A stretch of DNA of 64,000 nucleotides from Pyrinomonadaceae bacterium. GTDB taxonomy: Bacteria > Acidobacteriota > Blastocatellia > Pyrinomonadales > Pyrinomonadaceae. The translations under genes and the position numbers were made by a program. The stretch covers positions 1-64,000 of the forward strand of contig JAVEDP010000039.1 in the NCBI GenBank assembly GCA_030841085.1, given 5' to 3'. Below are positions 50,400 to 59,917 of the stretch, in pieces (positions within the stretch are counted from its first letter, which is position 1; each line of letters opens with the position of its first letter). Below the pieces are notes generated by a model. The model was not told the DNA's origin, made no database searches, and saw nothing but the letters and a program-made list of their open reading frames with translations.

Positions 50400-52412
50400 C
50401 TATTTCGTTCGTATTGGAAATTGCGGTCGCGGCGCCGGCGCGGCGACGGGTTCATCCTCTTCCATTCCGTCCAGCACGTCGGTATAGATCTTGATTTTCC
50501 CTGCCTGCTTCATGCGCTGGGTTACCGCCGCAACGTAGTCGTCAAAGACCTGGTTTTGTCGTTCACCAACCATTGTTTGAGTTAACTGATCGCGCTGTTT
50601 AGCAAACTCCGCGAGATCGGCTTCGGTTCGTGACTTCACGCCGACGATCACCCAGTTGTCGCCAACTTTCACCGGCATCTTTACTACTTCGCCTGCCTTC
50701 AACGCATAAACCGCGTCGTCCAGCGCTGGACTCGTGCCTGCCTTCCCCAGCGGCGAGCCGAGTTTGTAGCCAATGTCAGACCCGACTTCGAATCCCGTCT
50801 TCTCGCCGGCCGCTTGCATGTCCGCTGCCGAGTTTAGAGACGCCGCTAGTTCCTGTGCCTTTTGTTCCAGTTGCTGTTTGGCGCGTTCCTGCTTCAACGC
50901 TTCCGCGACTTTGGTTTTGACTTCGTCAAAATCAGGAATACGAGGATCTCGCTTTTCAACCAGTGTCGGGATTGCGAACCCGCCTTTGATCGCGGTTAGT
51001 TCGCCGACGTCTCCTGGATTATTTAATGGCGCAACGACTGCTTCAAACTGCTGACTGCTGCCAATCTCCGGGACATTATCGCCGGGTTTAATGAATGGTG
51101 TTTCTTTGATCATCTCCGCGGGTTTCATGTTTGCTTCGGCGGCGAGCTCCTGCGCAACTTTTTGCACATCCTTGGTTTCCTTCAACCGAGTTTGAGCACG
51201 CTGGGCCAGTTGGGCTGCAACTGCATAGCCCTTGCGATTACGCAGCGAGGCCAGCAGTTCGGGTTTGGCTTCGTCAAACGTTTTGGGAACTGACTCGCCG
51301 CGCCGCAGGATGTACCAGTTACCACCGTACTTGACGGGAATGTCCGAAACGTCGCCGGGCTGCATATCAACCACGCGATCATAAAGCGCATCAACTTTGT
51401 TTGGATTCTTCTTGAAAGGTCGAGCAAGATAGCCGCCGCTCTTGGCGGTCGCGGCGTCTTCGGAATTGCCGCGCGCCAGGTCGGCGAAAACTTTCTCACT
51501 AGTATCCGGACTTGCGGCCCGCGCCTTGGCCAGCAGGTCTTTCGCTTTCGCTTCCACCTGTGCGTCGAGATCTTTGCGCGCAACTTTCAAAACTATCTGC
51601 TGAATCTTGATGCCGCCTTCTTTGGCCTGCGGCGGCAGCTTGTCATATTCATCGCGCAAATCTTTGTCCGAGATTGCGATCTTCGCGCCGGTCTTTTCCT
51701 GGTCGATATAAAGATAGCGGACCTTTTTCTGCGGCTCTAAATAACGATAATCGGTTTTGTGCTGCTCGTAATAAGCCTTTAGCTCGTCATCTGACACTTG
51801 GATCTTTTCGGCAAGTTTTTCGGGCGAGACCACGATGTAGCTGACATCCAGATCGGTATTTTTGCGTTTGTAGTCGTCCTGGACTTCTTGATCGGGCACT
51901 CGTACCGCCGCAGTGACGAAGGCTTTTAGTTTCTCGAGTGCGATTTCGTCGCGCACATTGCGCTCAAACAAATCGATGCTGCCATAGCGCGCGGTAACGG
52001 ATTCTTTATAGCGGTCCATACCGACGAACTGACCGGAAGCATCGGAAAACTGCTTGCGAATTTTGTCCGCAACTTCCGCATCGCTGGCTGCGAGTCCAAG
52101 CCGGGCAGCCTCCTGGGCCACCACGCGATCACGTATTAGACCGTCAAGGAAGCGTTTGTTGCCGCCTAGTTGCGCCAAACTAATGCGGCCGCCAAACATC
52201 TGCGTGTAGTTTTCTTTGAGCTGCGCGACCTGGGCCACCGTGATTTCGTCGCCGTTTACTTTGGCGATTACCTGAGTGTTTTTGGAAGGTTCTGCATTGC
52301 TACTATTTCGTCCGGGACCGAAGAAGGCGATCAGACTTACGGCCAATAAGATAACAAACCCAAAGATTATGATGCGGCGGGTGTGTTTCAGCCGCGATAG
52401 CTGTTTGAGCAT
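50400..52412 (-). CDS. Periplasmic peptidyl-prolyl isomerase (PpiD/SurA-like)
   Basis: 670-aa membrane-anchored chaperone. Short cytoplasmic start (MLKQLSRLKHTRRIIIF), one membrane helix (IFGFVILLAVSLIAFF), SurA-N helical domain (GDEITVAQVAQLKENYTQMF), then parvulin domains: KIQQIVLKVARKDLDAQ region and GDVSDIPVKYGGNWYILRRG / GEVVKMPVKVGDNWVIVGVK. Assists outer-membrane protein folding. ATG 52412 is chosen; the frame extends upstream to 52544 without family sequence. A DEDEPVAAPAP tail ends the protein. Confidence 0.9.
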   Translation of the reverse strand: MLKQLSRLKHTRRIIIFGFVILLAVSLIAFFGPGRNSSNAEPSKNTQVIAKVNGDEITVAQVAQLKENYTQMFGGRISLAQLGGNKRFLDGLIRDRVVAQEAARLGLAASDAEVADKIRKQFSDASGQFVGMDRYKESVTARYGSIDLFERNVRDEIALEKLKAFVTAAVRVPDQEVQDDYKRKNTDLDVSYIVVSPEKLAEKIQVSDDELKAYYEQHKTDYRYLEPQKKVRYLYIDQEKTGAKIAISDKDLRDEYDKLPPQAKEGGIKIQQIVLKVARKDLDAQVEAKAKDLLAKARAASPDTSEKVFADLARGNSEDAATAKSGGYLARPFKKNPNKVDALYDRVVDMQPGDVSDIPVKYGGNWYILRRGESVPKTFDEAKPELLASLRNRKGYAVAAQLAQRAQTRLKETKDVQKVAQELAAEANMKPAEMIKETPFIKPGDNVPEIGSSQQFEAVVAPLNNPGDVGELTAIKGGFAIPTLVEKRDPRIPDFDEVKTKVAEALKQERAKQQLEQKAQELAASLNSAADMQAAGEKTGFEVGSDIGYKLGSPLGKAGTSPALDDAVYALKAGEVVKMPVKVGDNWVIVGVKSRTEADLAEFAKQRDQLTQTMVGERQNQVFDDYVAAVTQRMKQAGKIKIYTDVLDGMEEDEPVAAPAPRPQFPIRTK

Positions 52413-52563
52413 TAGTTCTCCCTCACCTGCAAATGGCGGATTGTAAAGGACGAGCAACCGCACTGCAAATAGAGGAGCCTCAAGGTTAGGCGCGGGAATA
52501 AGGTTTGGGTGCAGCGAATCGGAATAGTGCAGGCAACAACGCAAGGCAGCGAGTCACTTCAAA

Positions 52564-52815
52564 TGTCATGGGCCACGTCAGATTCGGCTTTGCCGCCTGA
52601 GTTGACTACGTCGGCGGTGGCTGTGCCTCGCCGACAGAACCAGATTATTTCTGGGCTATGCCCCGGGTCCGGGCTTGGCCCTTCAGATTGATTAGGCTAA
52701 GGGCCGAATCAAGGGCATAGCCCAAAAGCGTAAGAAGCACCTGAACGGCGGGGCGTAGCCACCGCCGACGTAGTCAACTCGGGCGGCAGAGCCGAAGCCA
52801 CATCAACGAATGACA
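52564..52815. repeat. Array of GGC-NNA-GCC palindromes with a perfect 24-bp outer arm
   Basis: Outer TGTCAT (52564) / ATGACA (52810); CGGCTTTGCCGCC (52585) / GGCGGCAGAGCCG (52782). The 24-bp arm GAGTTGACTACGTCGGCGG-TGGCT (52599-52622) is perfectly mirrored at 52757-52780. Inside, TNN-type GGCTGTGCC, GGCTATGCC and GGCTTGGCC lie left, and NNA-type GGCATAGCC, GGCGTAGCC and GGCAGAGCC lie right. Fills the 52413-52873 gap. Confidence 0.94.
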
Positions 52816-52873
52816 CTTAGGGCAAAGCTCCTGTTTGCCGCACTCTAAGCGCGAATGCTATTTTCTCTTGCGA

Positions 52874-53890
52874 ATGAACTCGCTTAGTAGCACGGCGGCC
52901 TTATGGATCGGATTCTCTCTATTCATCCTTTTCATGCTGAGTCTGGATTTGGGACTCTTCAATCGGCGTGCTCACGACATCAAATATCGCGAAGCCGCCA
53001 TCTGGAGCGCAGTCTGGATCGCGCTGGCTTCGGTCTTTGCCGCCATAGTTTTTTATTACCAGGGATCGTCGCGCGGGCTCGAGTTTGTTACCGGCTATCT
53101 AATTGAGCTCTCGCTGTCGGTTGATAACCTGTTTGTCTTTCTGCTGATCTTTTCCTACTTCAAGGTCCCTTCTAAATATCAACATCGCGTGCTGTTCTGG
53201 GGCGTGCTGGGTGCGCTGGTCATGCGTCTGGCGATGATCTTCGTCGGTGCGACTCTGATTGATCGCTTCCATCGGATCATCTACATCTTCGGCGCCTTCC
53301 TGGTTTACACCGGCATCAAGATGTTCACGCAGAAGGGTAATGACTTCCAACCCGAAGACAATGCGCTGGTCCGGTTGCTGACGCGGGTCATGCCGATGAC
53401 GCGCACTTATGACGAGAAACACTTCTTCACCAAAGTTAATGGAAGGCGGATGGGAACTCTGCTTCTGCTGGTACTGGTGATCGTGGAAGTTGCCGATTTG
53501 GTTTTTGCAGTGGACTCGATTCCCGCCATCTTTGCGATCACCACCAACGCGTTCATCGTCTACACCTCAAACGTCTTCGCGATTCTTGGTTTACGGTCGA
53601 TGTACTTCCTACTCGCCGGCGTGGTGGAAAAGTTTCACTACCTCAAGATCGGCCTGGCAATCGTCCTGACCTTCATCGGCGCCAAGATGTTGATAGTGGC
53701 GGTTCACATCAATATTCCCATCTGGATTTCACTCGTGTTCGTCGCCATTGTGTTGCTCAGTTCCGTTGCCGCCTCGCTCGTTTGGGCCAAACACGCCGAC
53801 ACCAACATCGACGTGGATCTGCCTGAAGACTTTGACTCGCCCTTCGAAGACGACGAAGTCGAGAAGGAAACCGAGCAAATCCGGAAGTAA
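52874..53890 (+). CDS. TerC-family integral membrane protein
   Basis: 338-aa protein with about 7-9 membrane helices. The TerC signature GYLIELSLSVDNLFVFLLIF (conserved D-N) is near residues 70-90 and a second, EVADLVFAVDSIPAIFAIT, near 200. Family members affect metal (Mn/Te) homeostasis and are linked to exoenzyme loading in the envelope. ATG 52874 (MNSLSSTAAL) replaces an upstream frame start. No Mn riboswitch was recognised in the upstream array. Confidence 0.93.
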   Translation: MNSLSSTAALWIGFSLFILFMLSLDLGLFNRRAHDIKYREAAIWSAVWIALASVFAAIVFYYQGSSRGLEFVTGYLIELSLSVDNLFVFLLIFSYFKVPSKYQHRVLFWGVLGALVMRLAMIFVGATLIDRFHRIIYIFGAFLVYTGIKMFTQKGNDFQPEDNALVRLLTRVMPMTRTYDEKHFFTKVNGRRMGTLLLLVLVIVEVADLVFAVDSIPAIFAITTNAFIVYTSNVFAILGLRSMYFLLAGVVEKFHYLKIGLAIVLTFIGAKMLIVAVHINIPIWISLVFVAIVLLSSVAASLVWAKHADTNIDVDLPEDFDSPFEDDEVEKETEQIRK

Positions 53891-54111
53891 TCTCATGTTG
53901 CACGTCGGCCGAAAACGCCTGTTGAACCCACTCTCCCCGCTGTGTTAAATTCGAAATGACGGTCAGCGGCTTGCGAATGTTGAAATTTGCCGCTGGCTCC
54001 GCCCGACTTCTTCACACCTTTTGCGAGCCGCCGGTGCCTTTGCCCGGATCACCGATTAAAACGGCGAGCGTGCGTCTCGTTAGTTTGCCCCCTCAGTTTT
54101 AGCTCAGAAAC

Positions 54112-55359
54112 ATGGCCACTAAATCCCGTTTTGTATTTGACTGGTGGGTAGTCCAGAAACGCATCGTCTACCTCGTCATTCTTATCGTTGCTCTCTGCGG
54201 GCTCGCCGGCGGAGGCGCGCTATACGTTTGGAAGTATGGCAATCCGCTGCGGAATGTTGGCGCCGGAACGAAACCTGCGGCGGGCGCGCGCTTCGTGTCG
54301 TTTGAAGGTGAGGTGCGGGTTATCCGCGCCGCTACGCGCGAGACGATCACGCCTGGGGGCGACACTGAACTCTATCCGGGCGACACCGTGCAAACGCTGG
54401 CGAGTGGCCGCGCCCGTGTGGGCATGGCCGACGGCTCGACGCTGGTCGTTCGTCCCAACAGCACGATCATCATCCGCGACAACGCCAGCGAAGACGGCGG
54501 GAAGAAAACTAACGTCCACGTCGTCGTCGACAGCGGACAAATGTACGTGCGCACCGAGCAGCAGCCCGAAGGCACCAACAATGTGGTCGAAACTCCCAAG
54601 ACCAAAAACAAACTCGGCGAACAGACGGGCGCCAGCTTTGGCGTGAACCCGGAAGGCACGGAAGAAATTCGCGTCAACAACGGTGCGATTGAAACTACAA
54701 ATCGCTCGGGAGAGAAAACTACTTTGCATGGCGGCGAGTATGTATCGGTAAATCCGTCGGGAACTATTTCACGGCCGCAAAAGTTGCTGGACATTCCCGC
54801 GCCTTCCGAGCCGCGCGATCTCGAACGTGTTTTTGTTGGCGACAATGGTGCGGCGAACATTTCTTTGAAATGGCAGCGGCCACAGTCAGGCACGGCGTCG
54901 TTTTATCGCGTGGAAGTTGCGACTTCTCCTTTCTTTGTGGCTGATGGAAAAGTTATCGAACGCGATCAGCTGGCCTCGAATGAATTCACGGCCAGCGACC
55001 TGCGGCCCGGCACCTATTTCTGGCGCGTGCGCGCGACGGCCTCGAGCGGTCAAACAAGCGACTGGAGCGATCCGAAAAAATTCATCATCGCAACGCGTGG
55101 CACGGGCTCGCGCGTGACAGTTTCAAATCTCACAGCGGAACTGCTCGGCGGTAATGTCTATTTGGTGCGCGGGCACTCGGAAGTCGGCAACACTATTCGC
55201 GCCGCCGGCCGCGATACCCTGGTGGCCATCGACGGTTCGTTTCAACTGCAAATCACTGCGGCGCCTGGAATGCAGGAACTCGTAGTTGACGCAGAAGACC
55301 CGCGCGGTAACAGCAGCCAGTACCGTTTATCTCTTTCGCGCGGTGGCCGCCGCAGTTAA
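54112..55359 (+). CDS. Membrane protein with FecR and fibronectin-like domains
   Basis: 415-aa protein. One membrane helix (IVYLVILIVALCGLAGGGAL) precedes a FecR domain (PGDTVQTLASGRARVGMADG, STLVVRPNSTIIIRDN, LHGGEYVSVNPSGTISRPQK) and a fibronectin-III-like region (SFYRVEVATSPFFVADGK, LRPGTYFWRVRA), then a PEGA-like C-terminal sandwich. It faces the outside. Not a classic FecR anti-sigma protein: no sigma factor or TonB gene is adjacent. Followed 17 bp later by a diguanylate cyclase, so the two may form an operon. Confidence 0.86.
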   Translation: MATKSRFVFDWWVVQKRIVYLVILIVALCGLAGGGALYVWKYGNPLRNVGAGTKPAAGARFVSFEGEVRVIRAATRETITPGGDTELYPGDTVQTLASGRARVGMADGSTLVVRPNSTIIIRDNASEDGGKKTNVHVVVDSGQMYVRTEQQPEGTNNVVETPKTKNKLGEQTGASFGVNPEGTEEIRVNNGAIETTNRSGEKTTLHGGEYVSVNPSGTISRPQKLLDIPAPSEPRDLERVFVGDNGAANISLKWQRPQSGTASFYRVEVATSPFFVADGKVIERDQLASNEFTASDLRPGTYFWRVRATASSGQTSDWSDPKKFIIATRGTGSRVTVSNLTAELLGGNVYLVRGHSEVGNTIRAAGRDTLVAIDGSFQLQITAAPGMQELVVDAEDPRGNSSQYRLSLSRGGRRS

Positions 55360-55376
55360 GTGTTTTAGTTTTTGTT

Positions 55377-56972
55377 ATGCCCAGACATGTCATTCTGTTA
55401 ACTGATGCGCACGAAGCGCCCGCCTATGAGCTGATCGAAGCGCTGCGTCTCGCCGGCGTGCAAACGCTCATCGAGGGGTTGCGTGAAGTCGAAGCTGAAG
55501 CCGCTTTGATTCGCCGCCGGGAAAGCGAAAGCGTAAGCGAACACTCGCAGGAATCGCCGTTGGCAATTCTTTACGAAGTCTTTGCCGGAGCTGACACGGT
55601 GGAACTTCACGCGGCCATCGATCACGCGAAAACCTTTTGGCCGGGGACACCGGTAATTGCCTGTCGCCGGCACTCGATTGGCTTTCATGGTTTCAATGCG
55701 CGTGGGCTCGATGGCGCTACGCTCAAGCGGCTGGGCTTTCGCGCGATTGCCGACAAGGCGGCGCAATTGCCGGCAATCCTGCGTGAAATCGAAGGCCACG
55801 GCGCCACTGGCGATTTAGGACTTCCGGAGACGATTAGGCCGGTAACAGATCCGGGATTGGCATCGCTGCCGACTAAAATGAAAGCGGCAAGTTTGCGGGC
55901 GGCATTTGATTTAGTTTCCTCGCTGCATTTCATCGGCGATCAAAACGACGCGGCCCAGGTCGCGGTTACGGGACTGACTGCGCTTGCAAAAGCCGATCGT
56001 TGGACCATCTACCTGCTCGCCGATGAGAAGGGTCCGCAGGCAGCAACGTTGGAAGCCATCGCTTCGCTTGTGCCTGCGGAGAAAGTAATGCCTGAGCTGC
56101 ACGACGACTGGCGTCAAATGTTGCTCGCTGGAGAAGCTGTCACCTCGGTCCATGAATCTAAAGCAGCCAGACTTGCCGGCGCCGGCATGGGCACGATTCG
56201 AAAGAAAGAACAGGGCGAATTCGTTGTCGCCATTCCGCTCATTTGCGGCGAGCGCGTTCTCGGTGTGCTCGAGGGCCGACGCGAGCGGGGCTCGTTCAAG
56301 AAATCCGAGCTGGCCTTGCTTAACGCGCTATCGCTGCCGATCGCATCAGCGCTCGCGAACGCGGTGCGAATCGGCGAGGCCGAGCGGCTTTCGCAAACCG
56401 ACGATCTAACTAAACTTCATAATGCGCGTTACCTGCGCCAGTTTCTTTTGAACGAGATCCGCCGCGCCCGGCGTTATGGCACCAGTGTTTGCGCTTTGTT
56501 TTTGGACCTCGACGACTTCAAACGCGTTAACGATGCGCACGGACATCTGGCCGGCTCGCACGTGTTGATGGAAATGGCGGGCGTGATTCTTTCGTCGATC
56601 CGCGACACGGACGCGGTCGCTCGTTATGGCGGCGATGAGTTTGTAATCGTGCTGCCGGATACCGGAATCGAACTCGCCGGCACGGTGGCCGAACGCATTC
56701 GCGAAAAGATTGGGAAACATTCTTTCAATGCGGGCCGAAACTTGAAATTGTCGTTGACAGCCAGCTTTGGTGTCGCTGCTTTTCCCGAGCATGCTTCGTC
56801 GCCGCAACAGTTGATCTCGTGCGCCGATACAGCAATGTACGAAGCAAAGGCTGCGAACAAAAACTGCGTGCGCTTTTCGCCGCTGCTGCGCAGCAAGGAA
56901 GAAAAGTTGCTGGCCGAGGGCAGCGTGCCGGGATCTATTCTCGATGCCGACGAAGGAAAGGCGTTTTCTTGA
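55377..56972 (+). CDS. Diguanylate cyclase with GAF domain
   Basis: 531-aa protein. An N-terminal receiver-like fold (MPRHVILLTDAHEAPAYELIE, VIACRRHSIGFHGF) lacks a clear phospho-acceptor Asp. A GAF-like middle (ALAKADRWTIYLLADEKGPQ, AIPLICGERVLGVLEGRRER) precedes a GGDEF domain ~345-510 (SQTDDLTKLHNARYLRQF, FLDLDDFKRVNDAHGHLAGS, ARYGGDEFVIVLPDTG). GGDEF is intact; an RxxD inhibitory site (RDTD) sits five residues before it, so c-di-GMP synthesis with product inhibition is likely. Start ATG 55377. Confidence 0.92.
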   Translation: MPRHVILLTDAHEAPAYELIEALRLAGVQTLIEGLREVEAEAALIRRRESESVSEHSQESPLAILYEVFAGADTVELHAAIDHAKTFWPGTPVIACRRHSIGFHGFNARGLDGATLKRLGFRAIADKAAQLPAILREIEGHGATGDLGLPETIRPVTDPGLASLPTKMKAASLRAAFDLVSSLHFIGDQNDAAQVAVTGLTALAKADRWTIYLLADEKGPQAATLEAIASLVPAEKVMPELHDDWRQMLLAGEAVTSVHESKAARLAGAGMGTIRKKEQGEFVVAIPLICGERVLGVLEGRRERGSFKKSELALLNALSLPIASALANAVRIGEAERLSQTDDLTKLHNARYLRQFLLNEIRRARRYGTSVCALFLDLDDFKRVNDAHGHLAGSHVLMEMAGVILSSIRDTDAVARYGGDEFVIVLPDTGIELAGTVAERIREKIGKHSFNAGRNLKLSLTASFGVAAFPEHASSPQQLISCADTAMYEAKAANKNCVRFSPLLRSKEEKLLAEGSVPGSILDADEGKAFS

Positions 56973-57032
56973 TAGCGCAAAGATCGAAGTTCAGGTATCT
57001 TTGATCGTTCGGAGTTGGTTGAAGGTTTCCGA

Positions 57033-57060
57033 GGTAAGTTGTAAGTGGTAAATGGTGTTT
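57033..57060. repeat. Short heptamer array upstream of mreB
   Basis: Four seven-base units, GGTAAGT, TGTAAGT, GGTAAAT, GGTGTTT. Weak alone; its period matches the other arrays. No clear promoter for mreB was identified in 56973-57186. Confidence 0.5.
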
Positions 57061-57186
57061 GGGCTCCCCCGAGTTTCAGCCCACTTCCCCGTCGCCGTCA
57101 GGTCAGTTGCTATTGCCGCTCACGACTTTCGCGTTGCCACCCGCCGATGTTTTCTCGTTTTCATTACACTGGAAGTGAACAAATAA

Positions 57187-58233
57187 ATGGGTTTTAAATC
57201 GATTTTTAGTCTGTTTTCCAGCGATCTGGCAATTGATCTGGGAACGGCCAACACACTCGTTTATGCCAAAGGTCGCGGCATCGTAGTTTCCGAACCTTCG
57301 ATCGTGGCAATCAATAAGGTCACCAATCAGGTGGAGGCTGTCGGCCGCGACGCGAAAGACATGCTCGGCCGCACGCCCGGGAACATCGTTGCCATTCGTC
57401 CGATGAAGGACGGCGTCATCGCAAATTTTGAAGTGACTGAAAAGATGCTGCAGCACTTCATTCGCAAAGCTCACAATGGCAAAACGTGGGTCAGTCCCCG
57501 CGTCGTAATCGGCATACCGTCAGAGATTACTCAAGTCGAACGGCGCGCGGTTGAAGACTCGGCTTATCGCGCCAAGGCTTCGGAAGTGTATCTGGTTGAA
57601 GAAGCAATGGCGGCGGCAATCGGCGCCGGGCTGCCAATCACGGAACCGCACGGCAACATGGTGGTTGACATCGGCGGCGGCACGACGGACATCGCGGTGA
57701 TCAGTTTGAGCGGCATCGTTTATTCGCGCGCGGTGCGCGTCGCCGGTAACGAAATGGACGAAGCAATCATTTCGTACATCAAACGAAAATATAATTTACT
57801 CATTGGCGAGCGAACCGCGGAAGCGATTAAGATCGAACTCGGTTCGGCTTATCCGCTTGATGAGCCGCTGTCTTACGAAGTGCGCGGCCGCAACTTGATT
57901 GAAGGAATACCAAAGACGATCACGATGACGGATGAAGAAGTCCGCGAAGCACTGGCTGATTCAGTCTCGACGATCATTAACGCCGTGCGTGTGGCGCTTG
58001 AGCGCACGCCTCCTGAACTTTCCGCCGACATCGTGGAACGCGGCATTGTGCTGACGGGCGGTGGCGCCTTGTTGAAAAACCTGGACAAGCGTCTCTCGAT
58101 TGAAACTGGTTTGCCGGTGTCGCTGGCTGACGATCCGCTGGCGTCAGTTGTGCTTGGAACGGGCAAGATGCTTTCCGACTTTGACCTGCTCAAACGGGTC
58201 AAGTGGGAAAATACGATGACCAGCGGCATGTAG
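57187..58233 (+). CDS. mreB: Rod shape-determining actin homologue
   Basis: 348-aa cytoskeletal ATPase guiding lateral wall synthesis. Phosphate-1 motif [18 protein letters not shown], phosphate-2 [18 protein letters not shown], connect motif VGDAEEAIK-like [20 protein letters not shown], and [15 protein letters not shown] are present. Start ATG 57187; the family length is normal. First gene of the elongasome operon. Confidence 0.97.
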   Translation: MGFKSIFSLFSSDLAIDLGTANTLVYAKGRGIVVSEPSIVAINKVTNQVEAVGRDAKDMLGRTPGNIVAIRPMKDGVIANFEVTEKMLQHFIRKAHNGKTWVSPRVVIGIPSEITQVERRAVEDSAYRAKASEVYLVEEAMAAAIGAGLPITEPHGNMVVDIGGGTTDIAVISLSGIVYSRAVRVAGNEMDEAIISYIKRKYNLLIGERTAEAIKIELGSAYPLDEPLSYEVRGRNLIEGIPKTITMTDEEVREALADSVSTIINAVRVALERTPPELSADIVERGIVLTGGGALLKNLDKRLSIETGLPVSLADDPLASVVLGTGKMLSDFDLLKRVKWENTMTSGM

Positions 58234-58237
58234 GGCC

Positions 58238-58368
58238 AGTCGGCAGTAGGCACTCGGCAGTAGGCAGTAGGCAGAAAAATCTCGAACTCCGAACTCCGAA
58301 CTCCGAACTAGAAACTCGCAACTCCGATTGGCGGTTCGATTCACGATTTACGATTTACGATTTACTAG
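58238..58368. repeat. Three different heptamer arrays between mreB and mreC
   Basis: Array 1, 58238-58272: AGTCGGC, AGTAGGC, ACTCGGC, AGTAGGC x2. Array 2, 58283-58324: CGAACTC x3, CGAACTA, GAAACTC, GCAACTC. Array 3, 58334-58368: GTTCGAT, TCACGAT, TTACGAT x2, TTACTAG. The mreC ATG follows at 58372 with no ribosome site. Confidence 0.93.
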
Positions 58369-58371
58369 CCA

Positions 58372-59274
58372 ATGGCCGCCACCCGCACGCAAAGAGAAAT
58401 TCGTCAGAAAGCGCCACTGTGGCTGGTGATGCTGTTGCTCACCAACCTGGTGATCATGGCTGTCGATGCGCGTGACAACAACACCAAGCAGCGCTTGTTT
58501 CGAGTTTGGATTCAGGCAGTGGCCTCGCCGGTCCAGGGCGTTTCGTCGCGAGCCAGCGGCGCCGGCAGCGGCTTCATTCGCGAGATCATGAACTTTCGCG
58601 GTGCGGCTGCCGAAAATGCGCAACTGAAAGAAAAACTTTTTGCCACTGAGTTGCAGTTGCAAAATGCGCGGCAAGCGGCGGAAGAAAACGAACGGTTGAA
58701 GGGTCTCCTCAATCTCAAACAACAAACTGGTTACGATCAGGTCACAGCGCACGTCATCGCGCGCGACTCTTCGGTCTGGTTCAATACGGTGACGCTTGAT
58801 CGCGGGACCTCTTCCGGTGTCGGGCTGAACATGCCGGTCATAACCGCCGGTGGAATCGTAGGACGCGTTATTGCAGTGAGCCCGGTGACGGCACAGGTGA
58901 TGATGGTCACCGATGAGAAAGCGGCAGCCGGCGCGATCGTCGGCCAACTTGGGGCCTCGGGAGCGCTGGGCTCTGTTCGCGGCAGCGGCGAGAGCGGGCT
59001 TATCGAGATGCGCTACGTCTCCGGATTGCAGAAGGTGGAAGTTGGGGACTCAATATTGACGACCGGCCAGGATGGAATCTATCCGCCGGGACTCAACGTC
59101 GGAGAAGTTGTCGAAGTAAAACATGGCACCGCCACGCAACCGCACCAGATTTTGATCAGGCCCGGGGCTAACCTGGACCAGTTGAAAGAGGTAGCGATTT
59201 TGCTTTATCAGGCGCCACAGCGGCCTGCACCCGAACAGACCCTGCCAAACGTAGAGAAGACTAAGAAACAGTGA
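58372..59274 (+). CDS. mreC: Rod shape-determining protein MreC
   Basis: 300-aa periplasmic scaffold. A short cytoplasmic end and membrane helix (PLWLVMLLLTNLVIMAVDA) precede a coiled coil (NFRGAAAENAQLKEKLFATE) and the beta domain: VTAHVIARDSSVWFNTVTLD, GGIVGRVIAVSPVTAQVMMV, and SGESGLIEMRYVSGLQ. Coupled to mreB by context. Lacks a visible Shine-Dalgarno; the array ends 3 bp before its ATG. Confidence 0.95.
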   Translation: MAATRTQREIRQKAPLWLVMLLLTNLVIMAVDARDNNTKQRLFRVWIQAVASPVQGVSSRASGAGSGFIREIMNFRGAAAENAQLKEKLFATELQLQNARQAAEENERLKGLLNLKQQTGYDQVTAHVIARDSSVWFNTVTLDRGTSSGVGLNMPVITAGGIVGRVIAVSPVTAQVMMVTDEKAAAGAIVGQLGASGALGSVRGSGESGLIEMRYVSGLQKVEVGDSILTTGQDGIYPPGLNVGEVVEVKHGTATQPHQILIRPGANLDQLKEVAILLYQAPQRPAPEQTLPNVEKTKKQ

Positions 59275-59275
59275 T

Positions 59276-59363
59276 GAGTGCTGAGTACTGAGTGCTGAGT
59301 AAAAGCAAAACTTGCGGATACTCTCTTGTCACTCAGCACTCAGCACTCAGCACTCAGCACTTT
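59276..59363. repeat. Inverted heptamer arrays between mreC and mreD
   Basis: Left 59276-59296: GAGTGCT, GAGTACT, GAGTGCT. Right 59329-59363: TCACTCA, GCACTCA x3, GCACTTT. The right is the complement of the left; about 33 bp between. mreD starts 8 bp later. Confidence 0.9.
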
Positions 59364-59370
59364 TTCGACC

Positions 59371-59916
59371 ATGCCCCAACTTAAGATCGCGGCTGTTCTC
59401 GCCCTGGCAATAATTTTACAATTGTCGTTGCGAGCCGTTTGGCCGCCACTTTCATATATTGACTTTCCGTTGGTGGTGGTTGTTTATATCGCTTTGCAGC
59501 GACACGCCTGGCAGGCCTTGATTGTCGGAACGATTGCCGGGCTCGCTGTTGACGCTGCCGGCGGCGGACTTATGGGCGCCGGTGGCTTTTCAAAAACCTT
59601 GACCGCCTATGTGATTTATTTTGCCGCCACGCGAGTTAATCTTGAAAACACTCTGCTGCGAATTCCAGTGCTGGCGACGGCGACCGTACTCGACTCGGCA
59701 ATCTATGTTTTTTGGCACCGCTCGCTGGGATACGCGCCCAGCGCTCCTTTTGTCCAGACAGTATCCTATCGATTGATCGCCACGACAGTGCTGGGAACGT
59801 TTGCGCTTTACTTGTTGGACTCGCTGTTCACCCAAAGTGGACGCCAACAACGTCGCGCCTTTGCCTCGCGCCGCAAAGGCGCGCGACGAGTAACGGGCTC
59901 TATGGGTAGAAGATGA
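59371..59916 (+). CDS. mreD: Rod shape-determining protein MreD
   Basis: 181-aa protein with about five membrane helices, MPQLKIAAVLALAIILQLSL, DFPLVVVVYIALQRHAWQAL, LAVDAAGGGLMGAGGFSKTL and FALYLLDSLFTQSG. Weak sequence identity is typical for the family; assignment rests mainly on position between mreC and PBP2. ATG 59371 replaces the frame start at 59326, which lies in the repeat. Confidence 0.88.
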   Translation: MPQLKIAAVLALAIILQLSLRAVWPPLSYIDFPLVVVVYIALQRHAWQALIVGTIAGLAVDAAGGGLMGAGGFSKTLTAYVIYFAATRVNLENTLLRIPVLATATVLDSAIYVFWHRSLGYAPSAPFVQTVSYRLIATTVLGTFALYLLDSLFTQSGRQQRRAFASRRKGARRVTGSMGRR

Positions 59917-59917
59917 A

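Noticed and set aside
52564-52873. yybP-ykoY-type Mn riboswitch before terC
   Set aside because: The region is explained by the palindrome array and no riboswitch core was recognised.
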